A stretch of 34,625 nt of DNA. It comes from a virus. Below are positions 1 through 8,788 of the stretch, piece by piece. A program made the position numbers and the translations under genes. A model generated the notes under the pieces. That model searched no databases, was not told the origin of the DNA, and saw only the letters and a list, made by a program, of their open reading frames with translations. Every line of letters starts with the position of its first letter. Position 1 is the first letter of the stretch. The stretch is taken from the IMG/VR virus record IMGVR_UViG_3300025168_000298, positions 1 to 34,625 of that record; one strand, 5' to 3'.

Positions 1-2624
1 TTGGCCTTTACAGTATCGAACCCATCAAAATCAGTACCTCCTGTATAATTTGTTCCTCCATCGTTATATGCGAATATCAAAGAATCATCTATATTATATA
101 GACTCTTTTCTATTTTATTAGGTATTATACCAGCCCAGCTAGTGCCATCTCCATTTCTAATAGAAGCCTGTAACTTTGGTAGCTGTCCCATTGTGTAGTG
201 CTCAATGTTCATGAATCTATAATCAGAACGGGTCGCGGTTGTATTAGGTGACATATTGTCTACTCCCATAGATTCGTTTACGTTTAAGATATAATCGTTA
301 CCTCTAATATTACTAGAATCTTTTCTAGCAAATGTATTTATATGCGGAACTATTCTTGAAAGTATTGCAGTTTCCTTTAGTTCGTTTTCTTTAAGTCTAC
401 CATATAGGTTTGAGATTTTACCTACACTTTCAGGTCCAAGAACGTTATCAATTAACCCATTAAACCTTAATAGATTTTCTTTACGTGCATCATTATTTTC
501 ATCAAGTTCATATGCACCAAACCCTAAATCAAACTCTAAAGAACCTAATCCAGATATATCGTTATCGTGAAAATCGAATCTGAGATCTTTCAGATCATAT
601 GCGCTAAGCTTTCCAAATTCAGCATCGAATTTATTATATAGCTTAACAATTCCATTATTTGATAAAACTGCAGGTTTCTTTAAAATAACCCTATAATCTT
701 TACCGTTAGAGTCTCTTACAATATCAATAATTCTGACATAAGACTCCATATCTTTTTCTTTAATGTAATCGTTAACTGCAACATCGCCATGTTCGCTTGA
801 TTCTATAAACATTCCTTGGTTTTCTCCAGCTCCTCCTCGAAGAGTGTGAATTGACCAGTCAGTAAAGTCTATTATGTGGGCCCATAGGACCGCACCATCT
901 GTTACAGTACTATTATTAGTATGCGACGGGACTGTACCTCCGCTAGTTCCTCCTAAGATTGTATAATAATGATTGCCTCCGTTAGTTACAAAGCTTCCAG
1001 GAACATAAACTGTAGATGTTGCCCACTGGGCACCAGTGCCAAGTCCCATAGCATTCTGCTTAGAGGTTATAATCTCAATAAAATCAACGAGATTATTATT
1101 ATACACTCCAAACATCATCATGTTCCTGTCCTCGCCAACTACATAGCTTTCAATTATAAGATATTCACCAACAGAAGTTACTTCAACTCTACCCTCGTCA
1201 ATTGTCTTTTTAATAGCATTTGATATTGCCACTGCAATTTGACTTAAAGTACCTTTATTTGAAAATGAATACCCAAAGGATTTACCCGCATCTAAACTAG
1301 AATCTGCCAAAATAGTGTAAGTACCCATATTATATAGGTCATCTTCCATCGTGAATCTATTACCTATGAAAAATCTATCAAGGTGGTTTGGAACGTCTTT
1401 AATTTTAATTCTAATAAAACTCTTGAAGCTCCGTGTATTTTCATCTATTGTAAGAGTGCCATGCTTTTTTGAGTAGCCCTTAAACGCATCTATGTCGGGT
1501 ATATTTAGATTGATTTTGTTTTCATTACTCCCACGACTCTTATTTTTAATATGATATAAATTATAGTTCTTATCTTTTATATAATTCAATGTTGGTAAAT
1601 TCAATTCACCATTGCCTGGAACCATGAACAGCTTTGACGCTTCGTCGGAAAGGCTTAGTCCTGATATATCGTAAACGCTAGTCGCACTATTATATAATAA
1701 GTGATTTGGGGTAACAGAAGACAATTTTAAACTTCCTTCTTTTATACTATCAACATATAAACCAAAGTATCTATATGTTTTATATTTTTCACCTGTAGTA
1801 TCGTCAAACATAAACTCAAGGTTTAATATATTTGAAAACGCCAGTCCATTTCTTTCAAAACCCTCGGTTAGTAGCTGATTTTTATTTATTTCAAGATCAT
1901 CCGTTCTAATATAATCATCAGCTAAATATTCTTCTTTATTAGCAAAGCCACCATATTTAACATCAATACCTCTATACATGCAGGGTTCTTCAGTATCAAA
2001 GTTAAATGTTAAGCCAGCAAAAGGCATTGTAATATCTTCAACATGATTTCTAATATACTCACCTATTTTTGATCTTCTACTTAAATCAAAGTTAGCAACG
2101 ATTGTAGCGTTACCTAACATATCCATTATCTTTTCATTTTGCCCTAGATAAGAACTTGGATTTTGAATATTTTTTGATGTTGCTGTCTCTACTCGGTAAA
2201 CAACAAAGTTTGATGGAATATCTTTAGTTAACCAAATTGGTGCAAGAAACCTGTACTGCTCGTCATATAGTTTAGTATCATTGAACTCGGCACCGTAATT
2301 ATATTGGTTTTCAAACTGCTTAGAGTATTCATTGTACGTTGCAACATCAGAAAATTTGCGCATTACCTCAAACCTCTCGGTCATTGGCACATTTCCATAA
2401 AACCTAGAAAGATCCATTGAATACAATCCACTACTATCTAGTTTAAATCTTTTAAATTCACTAGATGCCAGTTGTTTTGTAGCACTAAATGAACTCAAGA
2501 ATATACTTTCATTTGAGTCAACGACAATCTTAACGTTCGTTGTAAGTTTAGGGTTTGTTCGAAGTAATCCAAACGATTTATCCCTATCGCCGTTGTATGT
2601 AATGCTGGTGTTTAGTGTTGACAT
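1..2624 (-). CDS. Large virion structural protein, 3' end cut by window edge
   Basis: An open frame runs from an ATG at 2624 off the left edge (874 codons with no stop), so the C-terminus is missing. The N-terminus begins MSTLNTSITYNGDRDKSFGL and is followed by beta-rich sequence of the kind seen in large baseplate or fibre-associated proteins of marine T4-like phages. Around residues 530-580 there is a pattern Y-x-x-G-x-x-V ... G-x-x-Y-Y ... G-T-S-G-G ... T-D-G-x-x-x-W, which resembles small chitin- or carbohydrate-binding modules. It is the last gene of the leftward virion operon visible here, 44 bases after the stop of the 1174-aa gene. A cell-surface or distal tail role is inferred from position and composition. 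No enzymatic motif was seen. Confidence 0.7.
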   Translation of the reverse strand, partial: MSTLNTSITYNGDRDKSFGLLRTNPKLTTNVKIVVDSNESIFLSSFSATKQLASSEFKRFKLDSSGLYSMDLSRFYGNVPMTERFEVMRKFSDVATYNEYSKQFENQYNYGAEFNDTKLYDEQYRFLAPIWLTKDIPSNFVVYRVETATSKNIQNPSSYLGQNEKIMDMLGNATIVANFDLSRRSKIGEYIRNHVEDITMPFAGLTFNFDTEEPCMYRGIDVKYGGFANKEEYLADDYIRTDDLEINKNQLLTEGFERNGLAFSNILNLEFMFDDTTGEKYKTYRYFGLYVDSIKEGSLKLSSVTPNHLLYNSATSVYDISGLSLSDEASKLFMVPGNGELNLPTLNYIKDKNYNLYHIKNKSRGSNENKINLNIPDIDAFKGYSKKHGTLTIDENTRSFKSFIRIKIKDVPNHLDRFFIGNRFTMEDDLYNMGTYTILADSSLDAGKSFGYSFSNKGTLSQIAVAISNAIKKTIDEGRVEVTSVGEYLIIESYVVGEDRNMMMFGVYNNNLVDFIEIITSKQNAMGLGTGAQWATSTVYVPGSFVTNGGNHYYTILGGTSGGTVPSHTNNSTVTDGAVLWAHIIDFTDWSIHTLRGGAGENQGMFIESSEHGDVAVNDYIKEKDMESYVRIIDIVRDSNGKDYRVILKKPAVLSNNGIVKLYNKFDAEFGKLSAYDLKDLRFDFHDNDISGLGSLEFDLGFGAYELDENNDARKENLLRFNGLIDNVLGPESVGKISNLYGRLKENELKETAILSRIVPHINTFARKDSSNIRGNDYILNVNESMGVDNMSPNTTATRSDYRFMNIEHYTMGQLPKLQASIRNGDGTSWAGIIPNKIEKSLYNIDDSLIFAYNDGGTNYTGGTDFDGFDTVKA

Positions 2625-2648
2625 TCAGTATAACTCTTTTTTGCTATA

Positions 2649-2659
2649 CTATATATATC
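2649..2659 (-). promoter_or_regulatory. AGATATATA-type intergenic motif (candidate late promoter)
   Basis: On the minus strand it reads GATATATATAG, in the 44-base gap between two large virion genes and 24 bases before the ATG at 2624. It is one of eleven similar intergenic motifs in this window. The promoter role is inferred by analogy to the T4 late promoter, which is little more than an AT-only -10 box (TATAAATA). Confidence 0.4.
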
Positions 2660-2668
2660 AAAAGTATA

Positions 2669-5600
2669 TTATCCAAAACTCTGTACTTGAGCAGATGGTA
2701 TTGTGTTTAGATTATCTCCGACTGGTTTATATGATGAAGATACCTCAACATCAAAGCTAAACATATCTGCACCTGATGCTAGTATATCAATACCAATAGT
2801 TTTTGAATATGATATATTTGAAGGGCGCGAGGATAAACCACCAATAAGACCGTTACCAGTATTACCCGCTCCGTGATAGTCAGTCATTCTGTATTGCCAA
2901 ACCAGGTCAACACTAACAGAGTTCTCATCCCCAAATTCAATTCGCTTTCTACCAAATTTATTATCCGCATCTACGGAAAGAGAGTTTTTGTCGATCGGTG
3001 AAATGTATAAGAATGCTCCACATGACTTGCCGCCTAATGTGAATTTATCATCGCTATCAAAAGATACTTTAGTAGCCCGTCTGTTTGAAATTTCTGCTTC
3101 GCTTGTAACACCCTTCGCTGTTAAATAAGCACATTGTTTATATGATCCAACCTCTGTTGATTGTAGTGTTGCGGCAGTCGGCATACCGACATATCCGTTT
3201 GATATAACACCTTGGACGTCGAGAACCTTGGCCTTTGGATGGTCTACGTGTATATATATGTTAGCGTCATACTTAAGATCACTAGGATCATTTCCTACTA
3301 TCGGGGTTATAGGTTCTACTGTTTCCAAAGCGCCATTCCATATACCATATGTACCTACCGGGGTAGATGCCGAAAAATTAGCTAAACCGTCCCAATCTAC
3401 TATATTTCCAGAATGATTAGGGCCTCCGGTTAAGCCATAATACTCAAGGTCAATTCCATGCTCAGTTTGAGTAAACCCCGATGTAGCAGAATTCACAGTT
3501 TGTGAGTATAGTTCCTTATCACCTGAGATATTCAAGTATCTAGAGTATATAAATTGGCCTCTAGTCTGTGACGATTGGCTAGGTAATCTATTAAACGCAT
3601 TTAATGAATCTAAGTCTCCTGTTTCTACGTTTTGGTAACCCACTGGAACTAAATCGTATCTACCCTCCGATAGGTATGGTAAATTGTTTATGACTGTGCT
3701 GTCTATTGCACCAGATCCTAAACCAAAGAGCGAGGAGTTTGTAGATACCTGTGCAGCACTTGCTCTATTTCCATTTATTATTGAAATCAACTCAAGCTGA
3801 GTAGCTTTAGTATTGCTTAGTTCGATTCTAAAGTTTTTTGATATTATTTCGCCCTTGTGGCCAGTTTCGCTAGAAACATCTTCAGTGTAATATCCTCCAA
3901 ATAGTTTTACAACTGAATTTGCTCGAACCGTTGTTGCGTTTCCAGCAGTATCTATAATCTTAACAACCAGTTTACCTATTGCGTTAGCGGCAGCAGTTTT
4001 TAATCTTTCAATCTCTAATTGCATCTCAACCAGCTTATCATATAATGATATCGGGCTTTGTTCTGGACTTAAAAAACCTGAAGCAATAGAAGAAGACGTG
4101 TGTGAAAAATCTTCGGTCATATCATCAATATGAGAATAAACTCCTTTAGCTTCAAGATCACTTATGATTTCTACTTTAATAGAATCTCTTTCGTTGCTTT
4201 CAACCATTCCAGTTACTGAATCTATTGAAAATTCTTCTGGAAACTCAACCTTTACAGGATCTGACCATTCAGATGTTATTGGATTTGCTGGATAACCTGC
4301 TTCTGAAACAGATTTAACCATTATTTCAACACTCTCTCCTGGTGATAATGAAATATCTAATGAATTAAAGTTAATAGCCTGTCCATCCTCTTCGCTTTCA
4401 AAATACCATTCATACGAACCAGTTTCTGCATTAAGCCTTCGTTTTTTAACTGAAGTTTCCTTTTCTATCCAGTTTGAAAAGGCACCAGTTTTAGTAACTT
4501 GGTTTGTAGAATCTGTAAACTCAATCTGCTCAATAGTCGAAGATTTACCATTACTTGATAAATATCTGTATCTTACAATAAATTGAATAACGTCCTGTGA
4601 CATTTCTTCTCCATATGTTTTAGGAGCAGGTACAGCCCAAAACCCTCTAGTTCTAAACTTTGGCTTAATTGCAGAAACTTGAGTAGATTCTGCAGTAGCT
4701 TTTATATCGCTAACAATAGAGGCAAATAATTTAGAACTATCAGATCTTTTATTTATAAGTGAGGATAGCTCAGATTTATGTTGATTCTTTTCAACATTAG
4801 ACTTAAATCGTCTAGTACGTAATAGAGTTCTTTTTTTAGTGATAGCTCCATCGGTCTTTTTAATAGACTGCTCTGCTGATTTCTTGTCAGCCTTAAGTTT
4901 TATAATCTTTTTAGTTGTTGTGTTATCTGTAAGATGTTTGTTAATTTGAACTACTTTAAAGTTTGCGGCATCAACAGTAGGAGCACTAGGTTTTAGAGCA
5001 ACCGCTGCTGGTGGTATATAGTCAACTTTGAGACCTTTAATAAATTGTCCAAAATCAGCAACCTCATCTTTGTAGTATTTAGCAAGAGATATTTTATCTC
5101 CATTTTCAAGAGACATTTTAAGCGAGTTAGACCAAAACCCGATACCAGGTGAAAACTCATCTGCTGCTATTTTAGAAACAGGATCGATTGGCTTTATAAA
5201 AATAACTTGACGCTCGTTATATCCTATGTTTATTTCAATCTTAGCTCCGTTATCTATACCTTTATAAACCTTTAATTGTTTAGCACCAAGCTTAACAGAC
5301 TCAAACCCTTCAATTAACTGAAGTTCAACTTGAGACTTAGAAGAATCAATACCTATTATTTTATATCTTGTAGAATATGCAGCAGAATTTACAGCTAAAG
5401 AATCACCAACCTTTAAAGTCTCAGTATCATTCATTGTTTTAGATGAATCTGAATAACTCAATTTATTTAAGGTGAATAACTTTATAGATTTGATACGACT
5501 CACTCCATCAACTATTTGAGTAACCTGAGTGTTAACTATATCTACAACGTCTAAGGCTCCAGAATATTGAAGACTTCTAATAGGCATGTCTATAATGTTA

Positions 5601-6193
5601 GAATCTAAATGGAATTTGACGTTCTCGCTTGATAATTTATTTTTGAATGCTGCATAATTTATACTGCTAGACGTATCGTAATTACTCTTAAACACCTCAA
5701 CAGAATTTGTATCGGTATCGTCAAATAAATATCGTTCAACATAAACTCTTTCAGTTTCTATTGGTATTTGATTGTTAACATTTAACTCGATAGTTAGTAG
5801 CGGGTTTAAAAAGTCCTCGAAGAAATCGTTTAACTTTGTGTTAAATGCTACAGGTGCTGCAAGTGAAGTGATTGATTTTGAAGGTCCTTTAAGTTTTGAA
5901 GTATGTATTCTTCTATAAGAACCATCCTTAAGTCTAATATTTGTGTTAGCTGAGTCCAGTCCACTTATAGATTTCACGTTCGTATCGAGCCTTTCAATTT
6001 CTCTCTTGAGATAACCAAATGCTGGAATTTGAATAGGTTTCATTGTACCAGTCTTCTGATCATACAGGGTTATAACAACTGTTTGTTTATCAGTCGTTAT
6101 AGCCTCATTGATTCGTTCAAACGTTTCTAATGAGTTTGTGTTTAGTTCTAGAAATTGTTCTAGTAGTTGTGATATTGAATTGTTAGCGCTCAT
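2669..6193 (-). CDS. Large virion structural protein (baseplate or fibre-associated), 1174 aa
   Basis: This 1174-residue protein of no recognised family sits between the 664-aa and left-edge virion genes, starting 5 bases after the stop of the former. The N-terminal ~100 residues are rich in Leu, Asn and Thr. Around residues 430-490 is a strongly basic segment (many Lys/Arg, including KKRTLLRTRRFKS) that is probably helical. Residues ~730-770 contain a helical stretch (LYDKLVEMQLEIERLK) that could form a trimeric coiled coil, and the rest is beta-rich with a Ser/Gly-rich C-terminus ending SAQVQSFG. Size, composition and position in the tail operon indicate a baseplate-periphery or fibre protein. 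The exact T4 counterpart (gp8-gp12 region) cannot be set from sequence alone. Confidence 0.65.
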   Translation of the reverse strand: MSANNSISQLLEQFLELNTNSLETFERINEAITTDKQTVVITLYDQKTGTMKPIQIPAFGYLKREIERLDTNVKSISGLDSANTNIRLKDGSYRRIHTSKLKGPSKSITSLAAPVAFNTKLNDFFEDFLNPLLTIELNVNNQIPIETERVYVERYLFDDTDTNSVEVFKSNYDTSSSINYAAFKNKLSSENVKFHLDSNIIDMPIRSLQYSGALDVVDIVNTQVTQIVDGVSRIKSIKLFTLNKLSYSDSSKTMNDTETLKVGDSLAVNSAAYSTRYKIIGIDSSKSQVELQLIEGFESVKLGAKQLKVYKGIDNGAKIEINIGYNERQVIFIKPIDPVSKIAADEFSPGIGFWSNSLKMSLENGDKISLAKYYKDEVADFGQFIKGLKVDYIPPAAVALKPSAPTVDAANFKVVQINKHLTDNTTTKKIIKLKADKKSAEQSIKKTDGAITKKRTLLRTRRFKSNVEKNQHKSELSSLINKRSDSSKLFASIVSDIKATAESTQVSAIKPKFRTRGFWAVPAPKTYGEEMSQDVIQFIVRYRYLSSNGKSSTIEQIEFTDSTNQVTKTGAFSNWIEKETSVKKRRLNAETGSYEWYFESEEDGQAINFNSLDISLSPGESVEIMVKSVSEAGYPANPITSEWSDPVKVEFPEEFSIDSVTGMVESNERDSIKVEIISDLEAKGVYSHIDDMTEDFSHTSSSIASGFLSPEQSPISLYDKLVEMQLEIERLKTAAANAIGKLVVKIIDTAGNATTVRANSVVKLFGGYYTEDVSSETGHKGEIISKNFRIELSNTKATQLELISIINGNRASAAQVSTNSSLFGLGSGAIDSTVINNLPYLSEGRYDLVPVGYQNVETGDLDSLNAFNRLPSQSSQTRGQFIYSRYLNISGDKELYSQTVNSATSGFTQTEHGIDLEYYGLTGGPNHSGNIVDWDGLANFSASTPVGTYGIWNGALETVEPITPIVGNDPSDLKYDANIYIHVDHPKAKVLDVQGVISNGYVGMPTAATLQSTEVGSYKQCAYLTAKGVTSEAEISNRRATKVSFDSDDKFTLGGKSCGAFLYISPIDKNSLSVDADNKFGRKRIEFGDENSVSVDLVWQYRMTDYHGAGNTGNGLIGGLSSRPSNISYSKTIGIDILASGADMFSFDVEVSSSYKPVGDNLNTIPSAQVQSFG

Positions 6194-6198
6194 ATTTA

Positions 6199-8193
6199 TT
6201 ATCTAAGAATGTCGTATTCAAATGTTTTTGTTACTGCATCAACGCAGATAATTTCAATATAGTCTCTAATACTTAACCTATCAGATGCCGATATTGTTAT
6301 TTTAGCATCTGTGTCCCACAACCCACTTGCTTTGTCTGTGAAGATTTTAATATTTTTAGTAGCTGCTAATTTCATATCATTTCTAAATGCTATTCGTAAA
6401 ACTTGACCATCTGACCAACCGTTATTAGTATCGTCTAGGTATATATTAAGATTATCGTTAGTAGTACCTACGGTAGAGTGTATTCTTAATAAATTACTAA
6501 ATGGCCTAACGCTGTGCCAAATACCTTTAGTTGATGCTTGATTGGGATTAAATAGATTTGTTGTTGTCATTTCCGCTCCAACGACGTTACTGCTAATATC
6601 ATAAATATAACCGCCAGCAAGTGTATACCCATCATTAACGGCTTTTAGGTTTATAGTGTTATCCGCAGTAGACCTTGTTACCTCAATACCGCTATTCGCT
6701 GGTGTTTGTATCACGTCAGTGTTTACTTGAACTGAGGCCTCAATTTCACCAGATATTAATGAATTAATTCTATTATTAGCACTTGTTATAAGGTCTAATA
6801 ATGATGTTGAGTCTGCATAATTTAACGATGCATTCTCTACATCAGTTTGTAGCTTTGTCATTTTAGTGCTAAGGTCTACTAGCTGAGGTGAGGTTAGCAA
6901 CAGGGTCTCCATGCTGTCTAATCTTTCCACAATTTTAGTATATCTATCATTTGCTGACCTTAATAAACTAGCTGCGCTCTCAAGTGTTGAAGTTGTGTCG
7001 AAGAATAAATCCATAGAAAACGTGGTGTAGTCATTGATATTACTCTCGACTCCAACGTTATCAAGCGATGAATTAAATTTAACATTCAATTTCAAAGCAT
7101 ATGAATTACCGTTAAGACCTGTTATATCATTTGGTTTATTCTTAGTAAGCTCTGGTATATAAGATGCTTCACCTGAGGCTAGAAAGTTATCCAATAAAAT
7201 AACTCCATATAAATTTGTAGCTTTTAATGCAGGGTTAGATTTTGAATATATGTCGTAATAAACTAAAACTGCGTTAAATCTAAAGTCTCCACCTCTTTTT
7301 GAATAATCGAATAAAGTATTTAGTTTAGTGTCACTTGCTATTTTAGCGTATGCTGAAGCCTCCCATTCAATACCGCAATGCTGCGCTGAATCTATAACTG
7401 ACTCGTTAATATTGTATATTGCAGGTGCAGGGGTCCCAGGGACCTCGCGTTCTGCAATAGCCTCCATATTCAAGTTAGGGTCTGGATGGGTTTGACCGTC
7501 CCTACCATTTATATATTCGGTAAGAGGAGTATATGAAGTAGCAGTCGTATTATAGTTAGATTCTTTAAAAAGAATATTTGGAGTGTTTCCAACAGAAGAT
7601 GGAACGTTTATAAAAATCTCGTTATATGTTTCTCCGCCATATTGCTTATCGTTTGAAACGTCTATATCGCCGATATATTTTACAACTCTAGAATATTGAG
7701 TGCCTGCCGTTGTTGAGTTATTCACCTCAACCAAATGACTTGATGAACTTGAGGCTACTGCCTCCTCTGATGTCGCAGCCCTAGCTCTAAATGCTCCAAT
7801 TTCGTTTAAGTATTTAAAGAATATTTTCTCAGCATCTGATTGATAAAGAGCTACATCAAAGTCATCGTCAGTTAGAATATAATTCTCTAAGTTTAACGCA
7901 TAGTTTTGAAAAGTTTGAGCAAAGTGAACATTGTCATCCGCGACTGTACCTGTATTATAAAAGCCCGCATTTCCTGAGCTACCTGCAGCAGCCACTAATT
8001 TATCAAATTGAATATAGTTATCTGCACCACTACCAGGAGTGTTAACTACTGGCAAATCAATCAAAGCAAACTTTGAGTATTCAAAGTTTATGTCTGGATT
8101 ATAATATGCCCTAGTGAGGTCCTTTGCCGCGCTAGCGAAGGCGTACATGGTACCTCCCTGAGCTTTCGGTATTCTTATTAGTGGTGTAGCCAT
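6199..8193 (-). CDS. Virion structural protein, possible tail-fibre or baseplate component, 664 aa
   Basis: This protein begins MATPLIRIPKAQGGTMYAFA, an N-terminus I associate with structural proteins of marine T4-like phages, although I cannot name the family. Residues ~20-400 look like a globular beta-rich domain. Residues ~405-490 are helical, with regular hydrophobic spacing (MTKLQTDVENASLNYADSTS), and may trimerise. Residues ~490-664 are again beta-rich, with Asn and Thr typical of fibre tips. The start is an ATG at 8193, 27 bases after the stop of the 187-aa fibre-like gene. Together with its neighbours it probably forms the outer baseplate or fibre network. There are no catalytic motifs. 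Confidence 0.6.
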   Translation of the reverse strand: MATPLIRIPKAQGGTMYAFASAAKDLTRAYYNPDINFEYSKFALIDLPVVNTPGSGADNYIQFDKLVAAAGSSGNAGFYNTGTVADDNVHFAQTFQNYALNLENYILTDDDFDVALYQSDAEKIFFKYLNEIGAFRARAATSEEAVASSSSSHLVEVNNSTTAGTQYSRVVKYIGDIDVSNDKQYGGETYNEIFINVPSSVGNTPNILFKESNYNTTATSYTPLTEYINGRDGQTHPDPNLNMEAIAEREVPGTPAPAIYNINESVIDSAQHCGIEWEASAYAKIASDTKLNTLFDYSKRGGDFRFNAVLVYYDIYSKSNPALKATNLYGVILLDNFLASGEASYIPELTKNKPNDITGLNGNSYALKLNVKFNSSLDNVGVESNINDYTTFSMDLFFDTTSTLESAASLLRSANDRYTKIVERLDSMETLLLTSPQLVDLSTKMTKLQTDVENASLNYADSTSLLDLITSANNRINSLISGEIEASVQVNTDVIQTPANSGIEVTRSTADNTINLKAVNDGYTLAGGYIYDISSNVVGAEMTTTNLFNPNQASTKGIWHSVRPFSNLLRIHSTVGTTNDNLNIYLDDTNNGWSDGQVLRIAFRNDMKLAATKNIKIFTDKASGLWDTDAKITISASDRLSIRDYIEIICVDAVTKTFEYDILR

Positions 8194-8220
8194 CTATTTA
8201 TTTAGGTTTAATTTTTAATA

Positions 8221-8784
8221 TTATGCTAGTGTAGCAGCTCCATAAGATAGAACGCTCCATTTTGAGTTAATGTACCTTAAAGTAACAGTGTCTTTACCTA
8301 TCACACCAACCGTTAATGCTATGGTAGTAACTCCGCCACCGCCTCCGCCAGCCGGTGTCAATGTTAATATCTGGCTAGTTGTTCCAACTGCTTTAATCAC
8401 AACCTCCTGTCCCTCATCACCAGCGTTTACAGCAAGCGCTAAAGCACTTGTGAGTGTTACTTGATATGTTGAGTGGTCCCAATTACCTGCAGTAGGTAGA
8501 GTGGTTCCAGCAGCATTAACTGAATGAACTAATTTACCACTGTTAGTAACTCCACTTAATGAAGATTGGCCCGTAGCAGTAAGAGTTCCCGTAGCAGTGA
8601 TATTCCCTGTCGCGGTAACAGTAGCGACGGCTACTGTTCCGCCAAGAGTAAGATTCCCTGCAGATATGCCGAAGAAAACAGCGATGCTTGAAAGTTCTGT
8701 GTTTAGGTTATCGAAATTATCGTTTATGTTTAACCTAGAGGAAGATATACTGTCTGTTCCTTTGATTGTATAAATAGTTGCCAT
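8221..8784 (-). CDS. Small tail-fibre-like protein with Thr/Ala/Gly repeats
   Basis: A 187-residue protein. Residues ~50-85 contain imperfect short repeats (TATGNITATGTLTATG) alternating Thr, Ala and Gly, as in beta-helical or triple-beta shafts of phage fibres. Around residue 145 there is a run of six glycines (PAGGGGGG) before the C-terminal beta domain. The start ATG at 8784 lies 4 bases after the stop of the 1229-aa wedge-like gene, so the two are probably translationally coupled. An appendage role is inferred from composition and position. The protein is short for a complete receptor-binding fibre, so it may be a connector or decoration. Host-range function cannot be shown from sequence. 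Confidence 0.6.
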   Translation of the reverse strand: MATIYTIKGTDSISSSRLNINDNFDNLNTELSSIAVFFGISAGNLTLGGTVAVATVTATGNITATGTLTATGQSSLSGVTNSGKLVHSVNAAGTTLPTAGNWDHSTYQVTLTSALALAVNAGDEGQEVVIKAVGTTSQILTLTPAGGGGGGVTTIALTVGVIGKDTVTLRYINSKWSVLSYGAATLA

Positions 8785-8788
8785 AGTT

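Noticed and set aside
2669-8784. Diversity-generating retroelement in the fibre genes
   Set aside because: No reverse transcriptase gene and no template/variable repeat pair with A-specific changes were seen in the window.
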